A stretch of 64,000 bases of DNA, taken from contig CANLQK010000001.1 of NCBI GenBank assembly GCA_947493255.1, positions 434,001 to 498,000 on the forward strand. The letters are read 5' to 3'. A program made the translations under genes and the position numbers. The notes under the pieces were generated by a model. It did no database searches and was not told where the DNA came from. It saw nothing but the letters and a program-made list of their open reading frames with translations. Origin of the DNA: an uncultured Paracoccaceae bacterium (GTDB lineage Bacteria; Pseudomonadota; Alphaproteobacteria; Rhodobacterales; Rhodobacteraceae). This document shows positions 13,970 to 22,858 of the stretch, piece by piece (positions within the stretch are counted from its first letter, which is position 1; each line of letters starts with the position of its first letter).

Positions 13970-15338
13970 ACCCCAGCCGGGGCCACAAGAGAAATTTCTT
14001 TCTTCACCTGCAGACATTGCTATTTATGGCGGGGCTGCCGGAGGGGGTAAGACGTGGGGCCTTCTCGTTGAGCCCTTGCGCCACATATCCAATAAGGATT
14101 TTGGTGCGGTTTTTTTTCGCCGCAATACAACGCAAATTAGAAATGAAGGCGGATTATGGGATGAGAGCGAGTCCCTATACCCGAAAGTTGGGGCTTCGCC
14201 GCGTTCGCACGTATTGCAGTGGAAATTCCATAGTGGGGCTACCGTAACATTCGCGCACTTAGAGCACGACAAGACTGTCAATAGCTATCAGGGTGCGCAA
14301 ATACCGTTGATATGCTTTGATGAGTTGACCCACTTTTCTAAGAAGCAGTTTTTCTACATGCTTAGCCGAAACCGCACAACATGTGGGATTCGGCCATATG
14401 TTAGGGCTACTTGTAACCCCGATGCTGACAGTTGGGTTGCTGACTTTATATCTTGGTGGATAGATCAGGACACAGGGTTAGCGATTCCAGAACGCTCCGG
14501 CGTTATAAGGTGGTTTGTAAAGGATGGAGATACGATCTCATGGGCAGACAGCCCCGATGAGTTAAGTTCACATACTATGCTGGATGAATACGGCGATACT
14601 GTACCGGTGCCGCCAAAATCCGTCACGTTTATTTCTGCTAAGCTCGAAGATAACAAAATACTGATGGGATCAGACCCATCTTATATGTCAAATTTAATGG
14701 CACTGTCTGCTGTTGACAGGGCGAGATTAAAAGATGGGAACTGGAAGGTAAGGCCTTCCTCTGGCTTATTCTTTAAGCGTGGTTGGTGCGAGGTGGTTGA
14801 GCAAGCTCCCGCAGGTCTCAAGGCTGTTAGGGGTTGGGATTTCGCAGCTACACCAGAAGATGGCTCGAACGATCCTGACTGGACATGCGGCACTAAGATG
14901 GCCAAGTCAGAAGATGGTATTTATTACGTTTTAGATCACGTATTTGATAGGTTAGGACCTAACGGCGTTGAGAAGATGTTGAAAAACACAACTTCCCAAG
15001 ACGGAAAGGGCGTAACGGTGGACATACCGCAGGACCCTGGTGCCGCTGGTAAGGCGCAAGTATCCACTTACACGAAATTACTTGCCGGTTATTCGGTTAA
15101 CTCTGGAGTCGTTACTGGCGATAAGGTCACGCGTTTCGCGCCATTTTCCGCGCAGGCTGAGGCAGGCAATGTGAAGGTCGTCCGTGGCTCCTGGAATGAG
15201 CGATGGTTTTCTGAGCTGGAAAGTTTCCCGCCCGACACCGGACATGATGACGACACAGATAGCACTGCTCAAGCGTTCAACGGCCTTCAAAAGCCTAAAG
15301 TTTCACGCGCTCCTAACGTTTTCGCGAGGCAGGTATGA
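13947..15338 (+). CDS. Terminase large subunit
   Basis: A 463-residue packaging motor, starting at ATG 13947. The ATPase domain has Walker A G-G-A-A-G-G-G-K-T (about residue 30) and Walker B I-C-F-D-E-L (about 125). The C-terminal RNase H-like nuclease begins at G-W-D-F-A-A-T-P-E-D-G-S with a further acidic G-H-D-D-D-T-D-S near the end. It translocates DNA into proheads and cuts concatemers. The presence of a terminase shows that this is not a Mu-type transposing phage despite its Mu-like tail. Confidence 0.93.
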   Translation: MAETKPIKPQPGPQEKFLSSPADIAIYGGAAGGGKTWGLLVEPLRHISNKDFGAVFFRRNTTQIRNEGGLWDESESLYPKVGASPRSHVLQWKFHSGATVTFAHLEHDKTVNSYQGAQIPLICFDELTHFSKKQFFYMLSRNRTTCGIRPYVRATCNPDADSWVADFISWWIDQDTGLAIPERSGVIRWFVKDGDTISWADSPDELSSHTMLDEYGDTVPVPPKSVTFISAKLEDNKILMGSDPSYMSNLMALSAVDRARLKDGNWKVRPSSGLFFKRGWCEVVEQAPAGLKAVRGWDFAATPEDGSNDPDWTCGTKMAKSEDGIYYVLDHVFDRLGPNGVEKMLKNTTSQDGKGVTVDIPQDPGAAGKAQVSTYTKLLAGYSVNSGVVTGDKVTRFAPFSAQAEAGNVKVVRGSWNERWFSELESFPPDTGHDDDTDSTAQAFNGLQKPKVSRAPNVFARQV

Positions 15339-15487
15339 TTGAATCTATCATCGCGTACCTATGGCTGGCGGGTGCCTGCAAAACGATGGTGGATTACGAG
15401 ATTAAAGGCCTGCGTATGTGGGTTCTGCTTGTGTTCTGGTTTTTATTCTACCCGTTTTTAATCGTTCGGAGCTTTTTTGATGAGTGA
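15335..15487 (+). CDS. Small membrane protein between terminase and portal
   Basis: A 50-residue protein with ATGA coupling to TerL and an 8-nt overlap into the portal gene. Residues 29-46 form a strongly hydrophobic helix (W-V-L-L-V-F-W-F-L-F-Y-P-F-L-I-V) and residues 3-15 a weaker one. A membrane protein in a packaging module is unusual; function unknown. Confidence 0.5.
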   Translation: MIESIIAYLWLAGACKTMVDYEIKGLRMWVLLVFWFLFYPFLIVRSFFDE

Positions 15488-16796
15488 TAACGATTTTAGA
15501 GGGCTGGAATACCTGCCGTTCTGCCAAAAGATGCGCGATGCGCACAAGGGCGCAGAGGCTATCAAGGCTAACGACGATTACCTAATCATCCCGCAACACT
15601 ACACGGATGATGAGAAGGAAGCCTACGTTAAGCGCGCGTACTATCCTGAGGTTGTGCGTCGGACGCAGATTGGCTTGATTGGTCGCGCATTTTCAAAGCA
15701 GTTTGAAATTGATGAAGGTGGGTTCACACCTGAGCAGGTCGACAGATTTGACGATCGATCAGATTCAAGGCAGCGGTTTTTCCGTCGGGCGTTAGGTGAA
15801 GTATTGCTTATGAACGCCGTTGTTTACGTTGTTAACGTGGACGGTAGCGATGTTTCATTTGCTGAATACCGCCGCGAAAACGTGCTGCACTGGGAACTTA
15901 GCCGGGGCCGCGTTTCACATCTAGAATTGCACGAGATGTCAACTGACGAAGAGGGCCGCGAGGTCAACAATGTTCGCGTTTTGTCTTTAGACGAAAACGG
16001 AAACGCATTTGTTCGCGTGGATGAAATCACAAGTGGCGCGCGGCGCATAGAAGGTGATTCTGAAAACCTGACGATCAACGGCCAGCCTATAGATTTCATT
16101 CCGGCGCAAGTATTCGGGGACCTTAGCAGCCCTCACTCGTTGCTAGAGGATTTGGCCAACCTCGCGTTAGATTTCTATGATGAAAACGCGCAGTATCGGT
16201 TCGCAAAGTCAAAGCTTATTCCAACGCTTGCAATCACCTGGGGATTGACTGGCGAAGATTTGAACGAATGGACGGCTGGCGAAGAAGGCCAAGCGCGCAT
16301 GGAAATCAAGCTAGGTTCGAATTACGTCATCAATCTGCCGCAAGGATCCACGGTTGGTTATGTTGAGTATTCAGGCGCAGGGCTGGAGCAATTCCGCGAG
16401 GAAATGGACGCCATCAAGCAACAAATGATTGCACACGGCGCGCGAGCTTTGGCTGACCAGTCAGGTAGCAATATCACAGAAGAAACCGCACGCATCCAGA
16501 ACAGCGGTGAGGCTACTTTGCTGTCAGAAATCATGTTGCAGTTTGAAGCGGACATGAACAGCCTATTTAGAATTGCAGGCCTTATGGCTAGAGTTAACGA
16601 GCCTGTCGTTATTTTCGATCGAAATTTCTTTGACGAGACTGTGACAGCTACGGACCTAGTTGCGCTGGCGTCGTCGTGGTTGGTCGGTGGCTTACCTGCA
16701 GAGGTTGTTGCAAACGCTGCGCGACGTGGTGGCTGGACAGAACTCGAAGCGAGCGAATTCACTGATAGCCTTACTACCGGCTCATCCGGCCTTTAA
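15480..16796 (+). CDS. Portal protein (DUF4055 family)
   Basis: A 438-residue protein starting at ATG 15480 (the preceding in-frame TTG is not needed). The R-R-A-L-G-E-V-L-L-M-N-A-V region, the L-A-N-L-A-L-D-F-Y-D-E-N-A-Q-Y segment and the S-N-I-T-E-E-T-A-R stretch are typical of DUF4055 portals. It forms the dodecameric ring for DNA entry at the capsid vertex. It lies between TerL and the F-like head protein, as expected. Confidence 0.85.
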   Translation: MSDNDFRGLEYLPFCQKMRDAHKGAEAIKANDDYLIIPQHYTDDEKEAYVKRAYYPEVVRRTQIGLIGRAFSKQFEIDEGGFTPEQVDRFDDRSDSRQRFFRRALGEVLLMNAVVYVVNVDGSDVSFAEYRRENVLHWELSRGRVSHLELHEMSTDEEGREVNNVRVLSLDENGNAFVRVDEITSGARRIEGDSENLTINGQPIDFIPAQVFGDLSSPHSLLEDLANLALDFYDENAQYRFAKSKLIPTLAITWGLTGEDLNEWTAGEEGQARMEIKLGSNYVINLPQGSTVGYVEYSGAGLEQFREEMDAIKQQMIAHGARALADQSGSNITEETARIQNSGEATLLSEIMLQFEADMNSLFRIAGLMARVNEPVVIFDRNFFDETVTATDLVALASSWLVGGLPAEVVANAARRGGWTELEASEFTDSLTTGSSGL

Positions 16797-16799
16797 GTC

Positions 16800-17837
16800 A
16801 TGGATGGCAATCAGCGCGTCTTTGATGATGCGGTTAGATACGCTGTGTTTATTGAGCGGTTTAAGACTGGCGCAGTCAATCGACTTAGAGACTTTTTAAT
16901 TGAGCTAGACAGGGATCAGACCGCCGTTCTTGAAGGCATTCTCGCAAGAATGAGCGCGGACGATAGGAGAAACTTTCTCAGAGGTCGCGGCACACGCACG
17001 CAGCAATTGCAAAGGCTCATTGATGAGTTACAAACGATGCGCGTTGCCTCTGAGCAAGTCCTACTCGATCGGGTCACAGAAGAGGTCACGCCGATTGCTG
17101 AAATGATAGCGGCGAGAAACGCGGCGTCTGCAGCGGTCATCGGCGTTACAGCTTCAGTCCCAAGAGTGTCTCAATTGGAGCGCCTCGTAAGGCTAGAGCC
17201 ATTCCAGGGCAATGTCCTATCGGAATGGGCTAGGGACTGGTCTGATGCCCGCGTGCGTCGGGCTACGCAGCAAATACGGATTGGATTAGGGCTAGGCGAA
17301 CGCACGGACCAAATTGCCCGTCGTCTAATAGGTACGTCAGCCGCCAATAACACAGATGGCATACTGGCGGTATCAAGGCGCGGCGCCGAAACGATCGTAA
17401 GAACGTCAGCTAATCACGCGAGAACAGTTGGCGACGTAGAATTCGCTAGGGCTAACCGGGATCAGGTGAGAGCATTACTCCGCCGCGCGGTTCTGGATAC
17501 CCGCACATCGGATATTTGCCGGATCAATGACGGCAGGGAATACACGCCAGAAGAAGCTGACGGAGTTTTACCAGCGCACCCCAACTGCCGTAGCATCTTT
17601 ACGGTCCTGTGGAACAGGCAGGGGCGACCAGAAGATGACGATTATTTTGATTGGTTGAACCGACAGAATAGGGACGTCCAAGAGGAAGCTCTAGGGCCTA
17701 CAAGGGCGCGTTTGTTCCGCCAGGGTGGTTTACAGGGCCGCGACCTTATTAGAGCATCTACGGGCCAGCCATACACGCTTGATGAGCTTAGGCGGCGCGA
17801 GGCAGAGGCATTCGAAAGGGCAGGGTTAGATGAATAA
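16800..17837 (+). CDS. Mu F-like minor head protein
   Basis: A 345-residue protein with the C-terminal signature of the Mu gpF/SPP1 gp7 family: A-V-L-D-T-R-T-S-D-I-C-R, then L-P-A-H-P-N-C-R-S. These proteins take part in capsid morphogenesis or DNA ejection. The N-terminal 150 residues are helical. Starts 3 nt after the portal stop. Confidence 0.85.
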   Translation: MDGNQRVFDDAVRYAVFIERFKTGAVNRLRDFLIELDRDQTAVLEGILARMSADDRRNFLRGRGTRTQQLQRLIDELQTMRVASEQVLLDRVTEEVTPIAEMIAARNAASAAVIGVTASVPRVSQLERLVRLEPFQGNVLSEWARDWSDARVRRATQQIRIGLGLGERTDQIARRLIGTSAANNTDGILAVSRRGAETIVRTSANHARTVGDVEFARANRDQVRALLRRAVLDTRTSDICRINDGREYTPEEADGVLPAHPNCRSIFTVLWNRQGRPEDDDYFDWLNRQNRDVQEEALGPTRARLFRQGGLQGRDLIRASTGQPYTLDELRRREAEAFERAGLDE

Positions 17838-18000
17838 ATTCAAAGCCCGCATCGGCAAGGTGAAATACCACGCCCCATACTGCATTGTCTCAGCGCACAG
17901 CGAAGCAGTATTTCGCGGGGGCTGCGCGGTTCTACCTGATTACGCCACCGGAAACGGCGCGTTCCACTACCAAGAATATATGACGCTCTATGCCGGTTAG
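17830..18000 (+). CDS. Small hypothetical protein, 56 aa
   Basis: An 8-nt overlap with the head gene (ATGAATAA). Basic beta-rich N-terminus (K-F-K-A-R-I-G-K-V-K-Y), then a glycine-rich middle and an aromatic C-terminus. It overlaps the next gene by 11 nt. No family recognised. Confidence 0.45.
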   Translation: MNKFKARIGKVKYHAPYCIVSAHSEAVFRGGCAVLPDYATGNGAFHYQEYMTLYAG

Positions 18001-18223
18001 AGTAGAGCACGCCGACGACGAGATTATCTCAGTTCTGCATGACGGCGACATATCTTGGGATGAATTGCAAGCCATCAAAGACGAAGTATGGGGCAGCGAG
18101 GCAGAAGCTATCGAGCTTTATCCCGCTAGGTCCCGATTAATTAACAACGTGAACCAGCGCCATTTATGGAAGGTTCCAAAAGGTTTCAAGCTGCCTGATT
18201 TGGTGGGCGGCTGGGACCAATAA
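17990..18223 (+). CDS. Phage protein of the DUF7694-like type
   Basis: A 77-residue protein with D-E-L-Q-A-I-K-D-E-V-W-G, A-I-E-L-Y-P-A and N-Q-R-H-L-W, the pattern of small proteins found in many phages (helix, then A-x-E-x-x-P, then H-L-W). Their role is unknown. About 100 nt of non-coding sequence follows before the scaffold gene. Confidence 0.55.
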   Translation: MPVRVEHADDEIISVLHDGDISWDELQAIKDEVWGSEAEAIELYPARSRLINNVNQRHLWKVPKGFKLPDLVGGWDQ

Positions 18224-18323
18224 TTCCACTCATAAAGAGTGTGTTTCCGGCCTGACAGCTCCCGCCGCTGCTGGCCGCGTATATTAGGCGGTGTATCCGG
18301 GTGCGACCCCCGTGGAGAAATCA

Positions 18324-19139
18324 ATGTCAGAACTTACGATTGAGGAACTGCAGGCACAGCTTGCAGAAAAAGACGCGCTTATTTCAGAGGCTAACGCTAA
18401 AAACGAAGGCTTAAAGAATGACGCAGCCGCTGCAAAGCGCATCGCCAGCAAATACGAAGGCGTCGACTTAAAGGCCCTGCAAGACGCCGCGAAGAACGCG
18501 GAACGCTTTGCCGGTCTTGATGATGAAACGCTAACCGAGCTTGAGAATTTCAAAAAGATGGCCTCCGACAAAGAGGACCAGGACCTTTTGAAGCAGGGTG
18601 GCTTTGAAGCCGTTCTCAACAAGCATATGGCAGGTCGGATTAAGCCTTACGAGGAAAACGACCGGCGTCAAAAGGAATTGCTGGCTGAGCGCGAAAGCCG
18701 GATTGCTGAGCTAGAAAATCGCGAACGCAACGGAAAATTCGAGCGCGAGGTATTCGCGTCCGTCGATAAGGCCGGGGTTTTTCGTGAAGGCGTGGGTGAT
18801 TACGTCAGCCTTGAAGTGCAAAAGCGGTCAAGCTTTGAAGATGGTAAGTTCGTGATTAAGGGTGAAGATGGGCAGACGGTTTATTCCCGCTCAAACCCAT
18901 CAATGCCAATGACAATTGAGGAATTTGTAGCTGAAAAGCTGCCAAGCGTTGCGCCTGCGCTTCTAAAAGCCAGCAAAGGCCCCAACGCACAAGGCGACGG
19001 CGACGAAATCCAGAATAACCCGTTTATCGGGGGAACTATGGATGAGCAGTTGGCCTTGCGCGACTCCAACCCGACCTTGTCGAAAAAGCTTGCGGCCAGC
19101 GCAAGGGCCAAGGGCCACAAGGTTTCAAAAATCTTTTAA
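18324..19139 (+). CDS. Capsid scaffold protein
   Basis: A 271-residue protein starting at ATG 18324 (GGAG 6 nt upstream). The N-terminal 150 residues form a continuous charged coiled coil (E-E-L-Q-A-Q-L-A-E-K-D-A-L and onward), typical of phage scaffolds. The C-terminal K-K-L-A-A-S-A-R-A-K-G-H-K basic helix matches the usual coat-binding tail. Immediately upstream of the major capsid gene, as in most phages with separate scaffolds. Confidence 0.8.
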   Translation: MSELTIEELQAQLAEKDALISEANAKNEGLKNDAAAAKRIASKYEGVDLKALQDAAKNAERFAGLDDETLTELENFKKMASDKEDQDLLKQGGFEAVLNKHMAGRIKPYEENDRRQKELLAERESRIAELENRERNGKFEREVFASVDKAGVFREGVGDYVSLEVQKRSSFEDGKFVIKGEDGQTVYSRSNPSMPMTIEEFVAEKLPSVAPALLKASKGPNAQGDGDEIQNNPFIGGTMDEQLALRDSNPTLSKKLAASARAKGHKVSKIF

Positions 19140-19140
19140 C

Positions 19141-19180
19141 GCCCCTCCGTGGGGCAAATCAACAACTGGGGTTTGCCCCA
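19141..19180 (+). promoter_or_regulatory. Structured leader before the major capsid gene
   Basis: Three overlapping stems can form: GCCCC/GGGGC (19141-19155), GGGGCAAA/TTTGCCCC (19151-19179) and TGGGG/CCCCA (19167-19180). They are mutually exclusive and end just before the AAGGAG site at 19182-19187. There is no T-run, so a terminator is unlikely; message stability or RNA processing is more likely. Confidence 0.5.
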
Positions 19181-19192
19181 TAAGGAGAGACT

Positions 19193-20224
19193 ATGTCTTG
19201 TAATGCTATTCTAAGCAAATTGAGCGGCACTGACCTTCAGGTTATGGCCGAAGAACGCCGCGCGGACTGCGTGGGTGAACTTTGGGATTCCGGTATTCTG
19301 CGCCGCGATTCTGAACTTGACCGCCTCGCAAACGGCGGCACATACGCAACTGACCACCACTTCTGGTCTTTCACCGGTCGGACAGACAATAACACGTCTT
19401 TCCCCGGCACTAATGAGCCTTGCGGCCCATGTAACACAGTCGGCAAAAAATCTGCTATGACCCGCAAGCTGTTTCGTACGAACTGCTGGGACATTAACTA
19501 CCTCGACGAGCAGGTTAACATCAACCGCCCCGCCGAGGCCGTCATTTCTGACTTGCTGCCGCAGTGGGAATTGGACATTGCAGAGCGCGACTTGGGTGCA
19601 GTAATTCAGGGCGTTTACCTAAACAACCAAGCTGACGACGCGTCTGACTTGATTTACGACGCTTCCGACGCTGCTACAAACTCAGTGCCCAACTTCGTCA
19701 CTAAGGACGCTGTACTTGAGGCTGTCGGCTTCATGGGCTGCCGTCGCAATGAGTTGGGCGGCATGATTGTTCATACTGACATTATGCGCTCCCTCGAAAA
19801 GCGTGACCTTATCACGTTTGCGCAGGTTAACTGTGATGACGGTGCATGTGTTGAGCGCGCATTCTTCAACAGCCGCCCAATCATCGAGGTTGAGGACGAT
19901 TGCTTGATCGATCCTAACACGCAAGAGTTTATCTCCGTTCTTTATCGCGATGGCGCGATTGCTTACGGCACAGGTACACCTGTAAATGGCGCACTTGAAG
20001 CTGACGCGGACCCATCCCGTGACTGTGGTGCCGGTGGTACAAACTGGTATCAGCGCGCGCAGTATGCGCTTCACCCTGTAGGCTGGTCCAACATCTTTGA
20101 CGCAGACGCTGCCAGCTCTGACGGCAACATGTCTACAACTAACCTTAAGGATCCTACAAGCTGGTGTCGTGTTCACGAAATCCGCAACGTAGGTCTAGCG
20201 TTTATCCGCTCCACGGAGCAGTAA
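19193..20224 (+). CDS. Major capsid protein
   Basis: A 343-residue protein in the expected position after the scaffold, with a strong ribosome site. It has a long N-terminal region, a central helix-rich part (E-L-D-I-A-E-R-D-L-G-A-V-I-Q-G-V) and a C-terminal V-H-E-I-R-N-V-G-L-A-F typical of phage coat proteins of the HK97 fold. It carries 11 cysteines, unusually many for a cytoplasmically assembled coat protein. Assignment rests on position, size and the C-terminal pattern. Confidence 0.75.
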   Translation: MSCNAILSKLSGTDLQVMAEERRADCVGELWDSGILRRDSELDRLANGGTYATDHHFWSFTGRTDNNTSFPGTNEPCGPCNTVGKKSAMTRKLFRTNCWDINYLDEQVNINRPAEAVISDLLPQWELDIAERDLGAVIQGVYLNNQADDASDLIYDASDAATNSVPNFVTKDAVLEAVGFMGCRRNELGGMIVHTDIMRSLEKRDLITFAQVNCDDGACVERAFFNSRPIIEVEDDCLIDPNTQEFISVLYRDGAIAYGTGTPVNGALEADADPSRDCGAGGTNWYQRAQYALHPVGWSNIFDADAASSDGNMSTTNLKDPTSWCRVHEIRNVGLAFIRSTEQ

Positions 20225-20225
20225 C

Positions 20226-20432
20226 ATGGAACGCCGCAAGCCCAAACTCCCGCAACAATACCGCAATGACATCGATCCAATGGTTCGCTTAGCGAAGCTG
20301 GAAGAGCAGGTTGCGGCGCTTATGTCCCAAAAGGCAGATGCCCCTAAGCGGGGGCGTCCGCCAAAGGCGCAATCAGTTGAACTGGAAGAGCCACAGAAAC
20401 AAGAGGTGAACGATGCCGGTACGGAGTCCTAA
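20226..20432 (+). CDS. Small basic protein with an AT-hook-like motif
   Basis: A 68-residue protein with a helical segment (R-L-A-K-L-E-E-Q-V-A-A-L-M) and then K-R-G-R-P-P-K, a close match to the AT-hook core R-G-R-P. It may bind DNA at the capsid interior or simply be a flexible basic linker protein. It lies between the coat gene and the beta-protein cluster. Confidence 0.55.
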   Translation: MERRKPKLPQQYRNDIDPMVRLAKLEEQVAALMSQKADAPKRGRPPKAQSVELEEPQKQEVNDAGTES

Positions 20433-21222
20433 CCCTCTAAATTGTTGCGTCGGTGGGGTTATCTCACCGGCTGCAATCACGATTAACACATCTGGTACTG
20501 CTATCCCGGTCTCTACGCAAAGTGGCGACTATGAATTTGGCTTTGACTCCGCAAATGGCCGCGTTGTTCGCGTTGAGTTTGTGACCAATTCCGACGGAAG
20601 CACGACCCCCACATATACATATCAGGATGATGGAACCCCCATGTCTAATAACTCTACATTTACGCCCGCAACAACAACTGCATCTATCGACACCGACGAT
20701 AATCAGATGTTCTCCACAAACACAGTCAGCACAGATGCCAACTACGGCCTGTGTCTTGAGCTGGAAAAGCGCACTGAGATAGACGGCGACGTAATTACAG
20801 GTGTGACTTACCACTTGGTAAATGACGTTGCTGCTATCTCCGGCGCTCGTGGCGATGACGTTACTGCGCTTGTTACGGCTGCGCCTTGGTCTGGCACACA
20901 GACGGATGAACAGTCTGTCATCATGCCAAACATCAACGTCACAGTCACTGGCGCAACGCCGATTGCTATGCCAGCACAGGCAACACACGCTGGCTACTGG
21001 CGCGCTGAAATCAACAACGGTTCTGGCGTGGTTTACACAACAGACGGCTCTGTACCTACGACAACACCTCTCAACGGTCAGCTTGCCCCATTCGGCGGCG
21101 TTATCCTGTTGAAGGAAGACGAGGGCGCAGCGTTCCTTGCATTGCCTGTTGACGGTTCCGGCCAAGTCGATGCAGCCGCATCCACCGATCTGAGCTTCGA
21201 GCAGCGCAACAAAGCTGCTTAA
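20413..21222 (+). CDS. Beta-rich head protein, 269 aa
   Basis: GAGGTGAACG precedes the ATG, which overlaps the previous gene by 20 nt. The sequence is rich in T, S, V and G with alternating strands throughout, few charges, and no signal peptide, as in decoration or fibre proteins. It begins with a C-C pair (N-P-L-N-C-C-V-G-G). A C-terminal G-S-V-P-T-T-T-P-L-N-G resembles chitobiase/Ig-type loops. Likely a virion surface protein; no family assigned. Confidence 0.55.
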   Translation: MPVRSPNPLNCCVGGVISPAAITINTSGTAIPVSTQSGDYEFGFDSANGRVVRVEFVTNSDGSTTPTYTYQDDGTPMSNNSTFTPATTTASIDTDDNQMFSTNTVSTDANYGLCLELEKRTEIDGDVITGVTYHLVNDVAAISGARGDDVTALVTAAPWSGTQTDEQSVIMPNINVTVTGATPIAMPAQATHAGYWRAEINNGSGVVYTTDGSVPTTTPLNGQLAPFGGVILLKEDEGAAFLALPVDGSGQVDAAASTDLSFEQRNKAA

Positions 21223-21274
21223 TATAAACGCCCTGCGCTTAACGGCGTGGGGCATCACTCAATGAGGTGGTTCA

Positions 21275-21691
21275 ATGACTAATATTTCTTCGTGGCAAGC
21301 AGGACGTACATCGGTAGCACCGGATCAAAACATCGATGGATGGGACATTGTGCTTCCCAATCAGCCTTTTCAACTTTTCGGCGGGGCAAACGTGAACTTT
21401 CCTTTCAGCGTCGAAAACAACACGTCTGACGTGATCGTTGGTGGGTCTATCACATTCACAGACCTTGGCCCGCTGGTGCCGAGCTTCAACCCGCGCACGT
21501 TGCCAACGGTTATGCAGGTGGGACAGTCTTCGTCGCCGCTTCTTGAGTTTAACGCTCCTGCGGGCTTTGGCTCCCAGACCATCACCGCGACAATGACAGG
21601 ACTGATTAACAACGATCCTAGCCAGCCTGTAACAACGACTGTGACAATCGACTTCCAAGAGGCGGTCGTCAATTTTTCAGGGCAGGGCTAA
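21275..21691 (+). CDS. Decoration-cassette protein 1
   Basis: First of five adjacent proteins sharing an N-terminal tag; here M-T-N-I-S-S-W-Q-A-G-R. After the tag comes a 115-residue Ig-like beta sandwich (F-P-F-S-V-E-N-N-T, S-I-T-F-T-D-L, Q-T-I-T-A-T-M). GAGG lies 8 nt upstream. The location after the coat gene suggests capsid decoration or head fibres, with the tag as docking peptide. That is inference; no named family is recognised. Confidence 0.6.
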   Translation: MTNISSWQAGRTSVAPDQNIDGWDIVLPNQPFQLFGGANVNFPFSVENNTSDVIVGGSITFTDLGPLVPSFNPRTLPTVMQVGQSSSPLLEFNAPAGFGSQTITATMTGLINNDPSQPVTTTVTIDFQEAVVNFSGQG

Positions 21692-21694
21692 CAG

Positions 21695-22099
21695 ATGGCA
21701 CGTAACATCGCGCCGTGGCAGGCTGGAAGGCTACCCTTCCCTTTCTTGTTCGTAACAGGCGAGATTTCTAACAGCGGGCCAACTCCTGCGCCCAGCCCCA
21801 ATGAAAACTTCACCTTCACCGTCTCAGACGCGGGTGATTACGTTTTCAGGTATGGCCCAGCAGCAGACATCCAACACACATCTGGGCTTGAGTTCCCCGC
21901 AGGCGGACAGGTCGGGATCACCGTGGCAGATAACGGCGTGAATGTTTCGACAGACAACGCGCAGCGTTTGCGTGTCGGTGATGTGGATACCTTCAAGGAA
22001 ATCACAGTCAACCTACCTGTCGCCGGAACGTACACACTTACAGTCTGGACTGGCGGCGGTTCATACGCAGATCAAGTTCAAGTCAGGATTTCACAATGA
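21695..22099 (+). CDS. Decoration-cassette protein 2
   Basis: N-terminus M-A-R-N-I-A-P-W-Q-A-G-R, then a proline linker and a 100-residue beta domain (F-T-F-T-V-S-D-A-G-D-Y-V-F-R-Y, A-G-T-Y-T-L-T-V-W). The D-A-G-D-Y pattern is that of bacterial pre-peptidase/Ig-like domains seen in fibres. The domain shows no evident similarity to its neighbours beyond the tag. Confidence 0.6.
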   Translation: MARNIAPWQAGRLPFPFLFVTGEISNSGPTPAPSPNENFTFTVSDAGDYVFRYGPAADIQHTSGLEFPAGGQVGITVADNGVNVSTDNAQRLRVGDVDTFKEITVNLPVAGTYTLTVWTGGGSYADQVQVRISQ

Positions 22100-22503
22100 C
22101 GCGAAACATAGCACCTTGGCAGGCCCCGCGCACAGCGCCGCTTCTGCCTACAATCCCTGAGTTCATCGTCAGCATAAACGGTGGCGCTGCAAACCATGAC
22201 ACCGCGTCTGGCACTTTTACATACGAGTGGGATAACTCGCTAAGCATAGGCGGCGACATTCAAGTTACTGCGGTCAACGTGTCCGATCCGTCTGGCCTGT
22301 ATTCGTATAGCGCGTCGGTTCCGTTCACTGCGGGGTTCAATAACTTTGACACTCGTGGCGTGGCTGTGACTGAAATTGCAACGGGCCTCGCTCCTGCGGT
22401 CGGTACACTTATTGCAGACGTGACCATCGAATTGATCGCAAACCAAGCAGCATCTCCAAACGATATTCGCACGTTTGAAACTGCCACAGCATACGTGGGG
22501 TAA
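22096..22503 (+). CDS. Decoration-cassette protein 3
   Basis: N-terminus M-T-R-N-I-A-P-W-Q-A-P-R, followed by a 115-residue beta-rich domain (F-I-V-S-I-N-G-G, I-Q-V-T-A-V-N-V, I-A-D-V-T-I-E-L-I-A). Coupled by ATGA to protein 2. Same tag, different body. Confidence 0.6.
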   Translation: MTRNIAPWQAPRTAPLLPTIPEFIVSINGGAANHDTASGTFTYEWDNSLSIGGDIQVTAVNVSDPSGLYSYSASVPFTAGFNNFDTRGVAVTEIATGLAPAVGTLIADVTIELIANQAASPNDIRTFETATAYVG

Positions 22504-22507
22504 TCCA

Positions 22508-22858
22508 ATGACACGCAACATTTCCTCTTGGCAGTCTTCGAGAATTATCTCTGTCCTGTCAGGCGCTTCCGTATCCTTCACCCTTGTCGGGGCACCTCCG
22601 CAAATCGTACCGGTAACGGCTAATCTAGATGGCGTACTACCAATTGGCCCGTCAGGAGTTGCCCTAACGATCCAATATGGCAACCTTGTCGTTGAACCTA
22701 TTAATCCTGTTGTCGTACCAGGCGGGGCGGCGGTGACGTACAATCGCTCTGACGCCGCAAACACGGTTACAGTGCAGTTAGCGGCTGACGGAACCACCCT
22801 GACTATCACGGCGTCTACAGGGAACGGGATACAAGCCGTTAGCGGGGTCGCAGTCTGA
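22508..22858 (+). CDS. Decoration-cassette protein 4
   Basis: The start is ATG 22508, because the tag M-T-R-N-I-S-S-W-Q-S-S-R begins there. It is the shortest member at 116 residues. The body is valine- and threonine-rich beta sequence (V-S-F-T-L-V-G, L-T-I-T-A-S-T-G-N-G). Starts 5 nt after the previous stop and overlaps the next start as TGATG. Confidence 0.6.
   Translation: MTRNISSWQSSRIISVLSGASVSFTLVGAPPQIVPVTANLDGVLPIGPSGVALTIQYGNLVVEPINPVVVPGGAAVTYNRSDAANTVTVQLAADGTTLTITASTGNGIQAVSGVAV

Noticed and set aside
20464-21258. A 264-codon minus-strand open frame with many cysteines opposite the beta-protein gene
   Set aside because: It lies exactly antisense to a well-supported coding frame with a good ribosome site, has no site of its own and an implausible composition; an effect of codon bias in the real gene. 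The same holds for minus frames at 19682-20176, 21272-21658 and 22240-22809.
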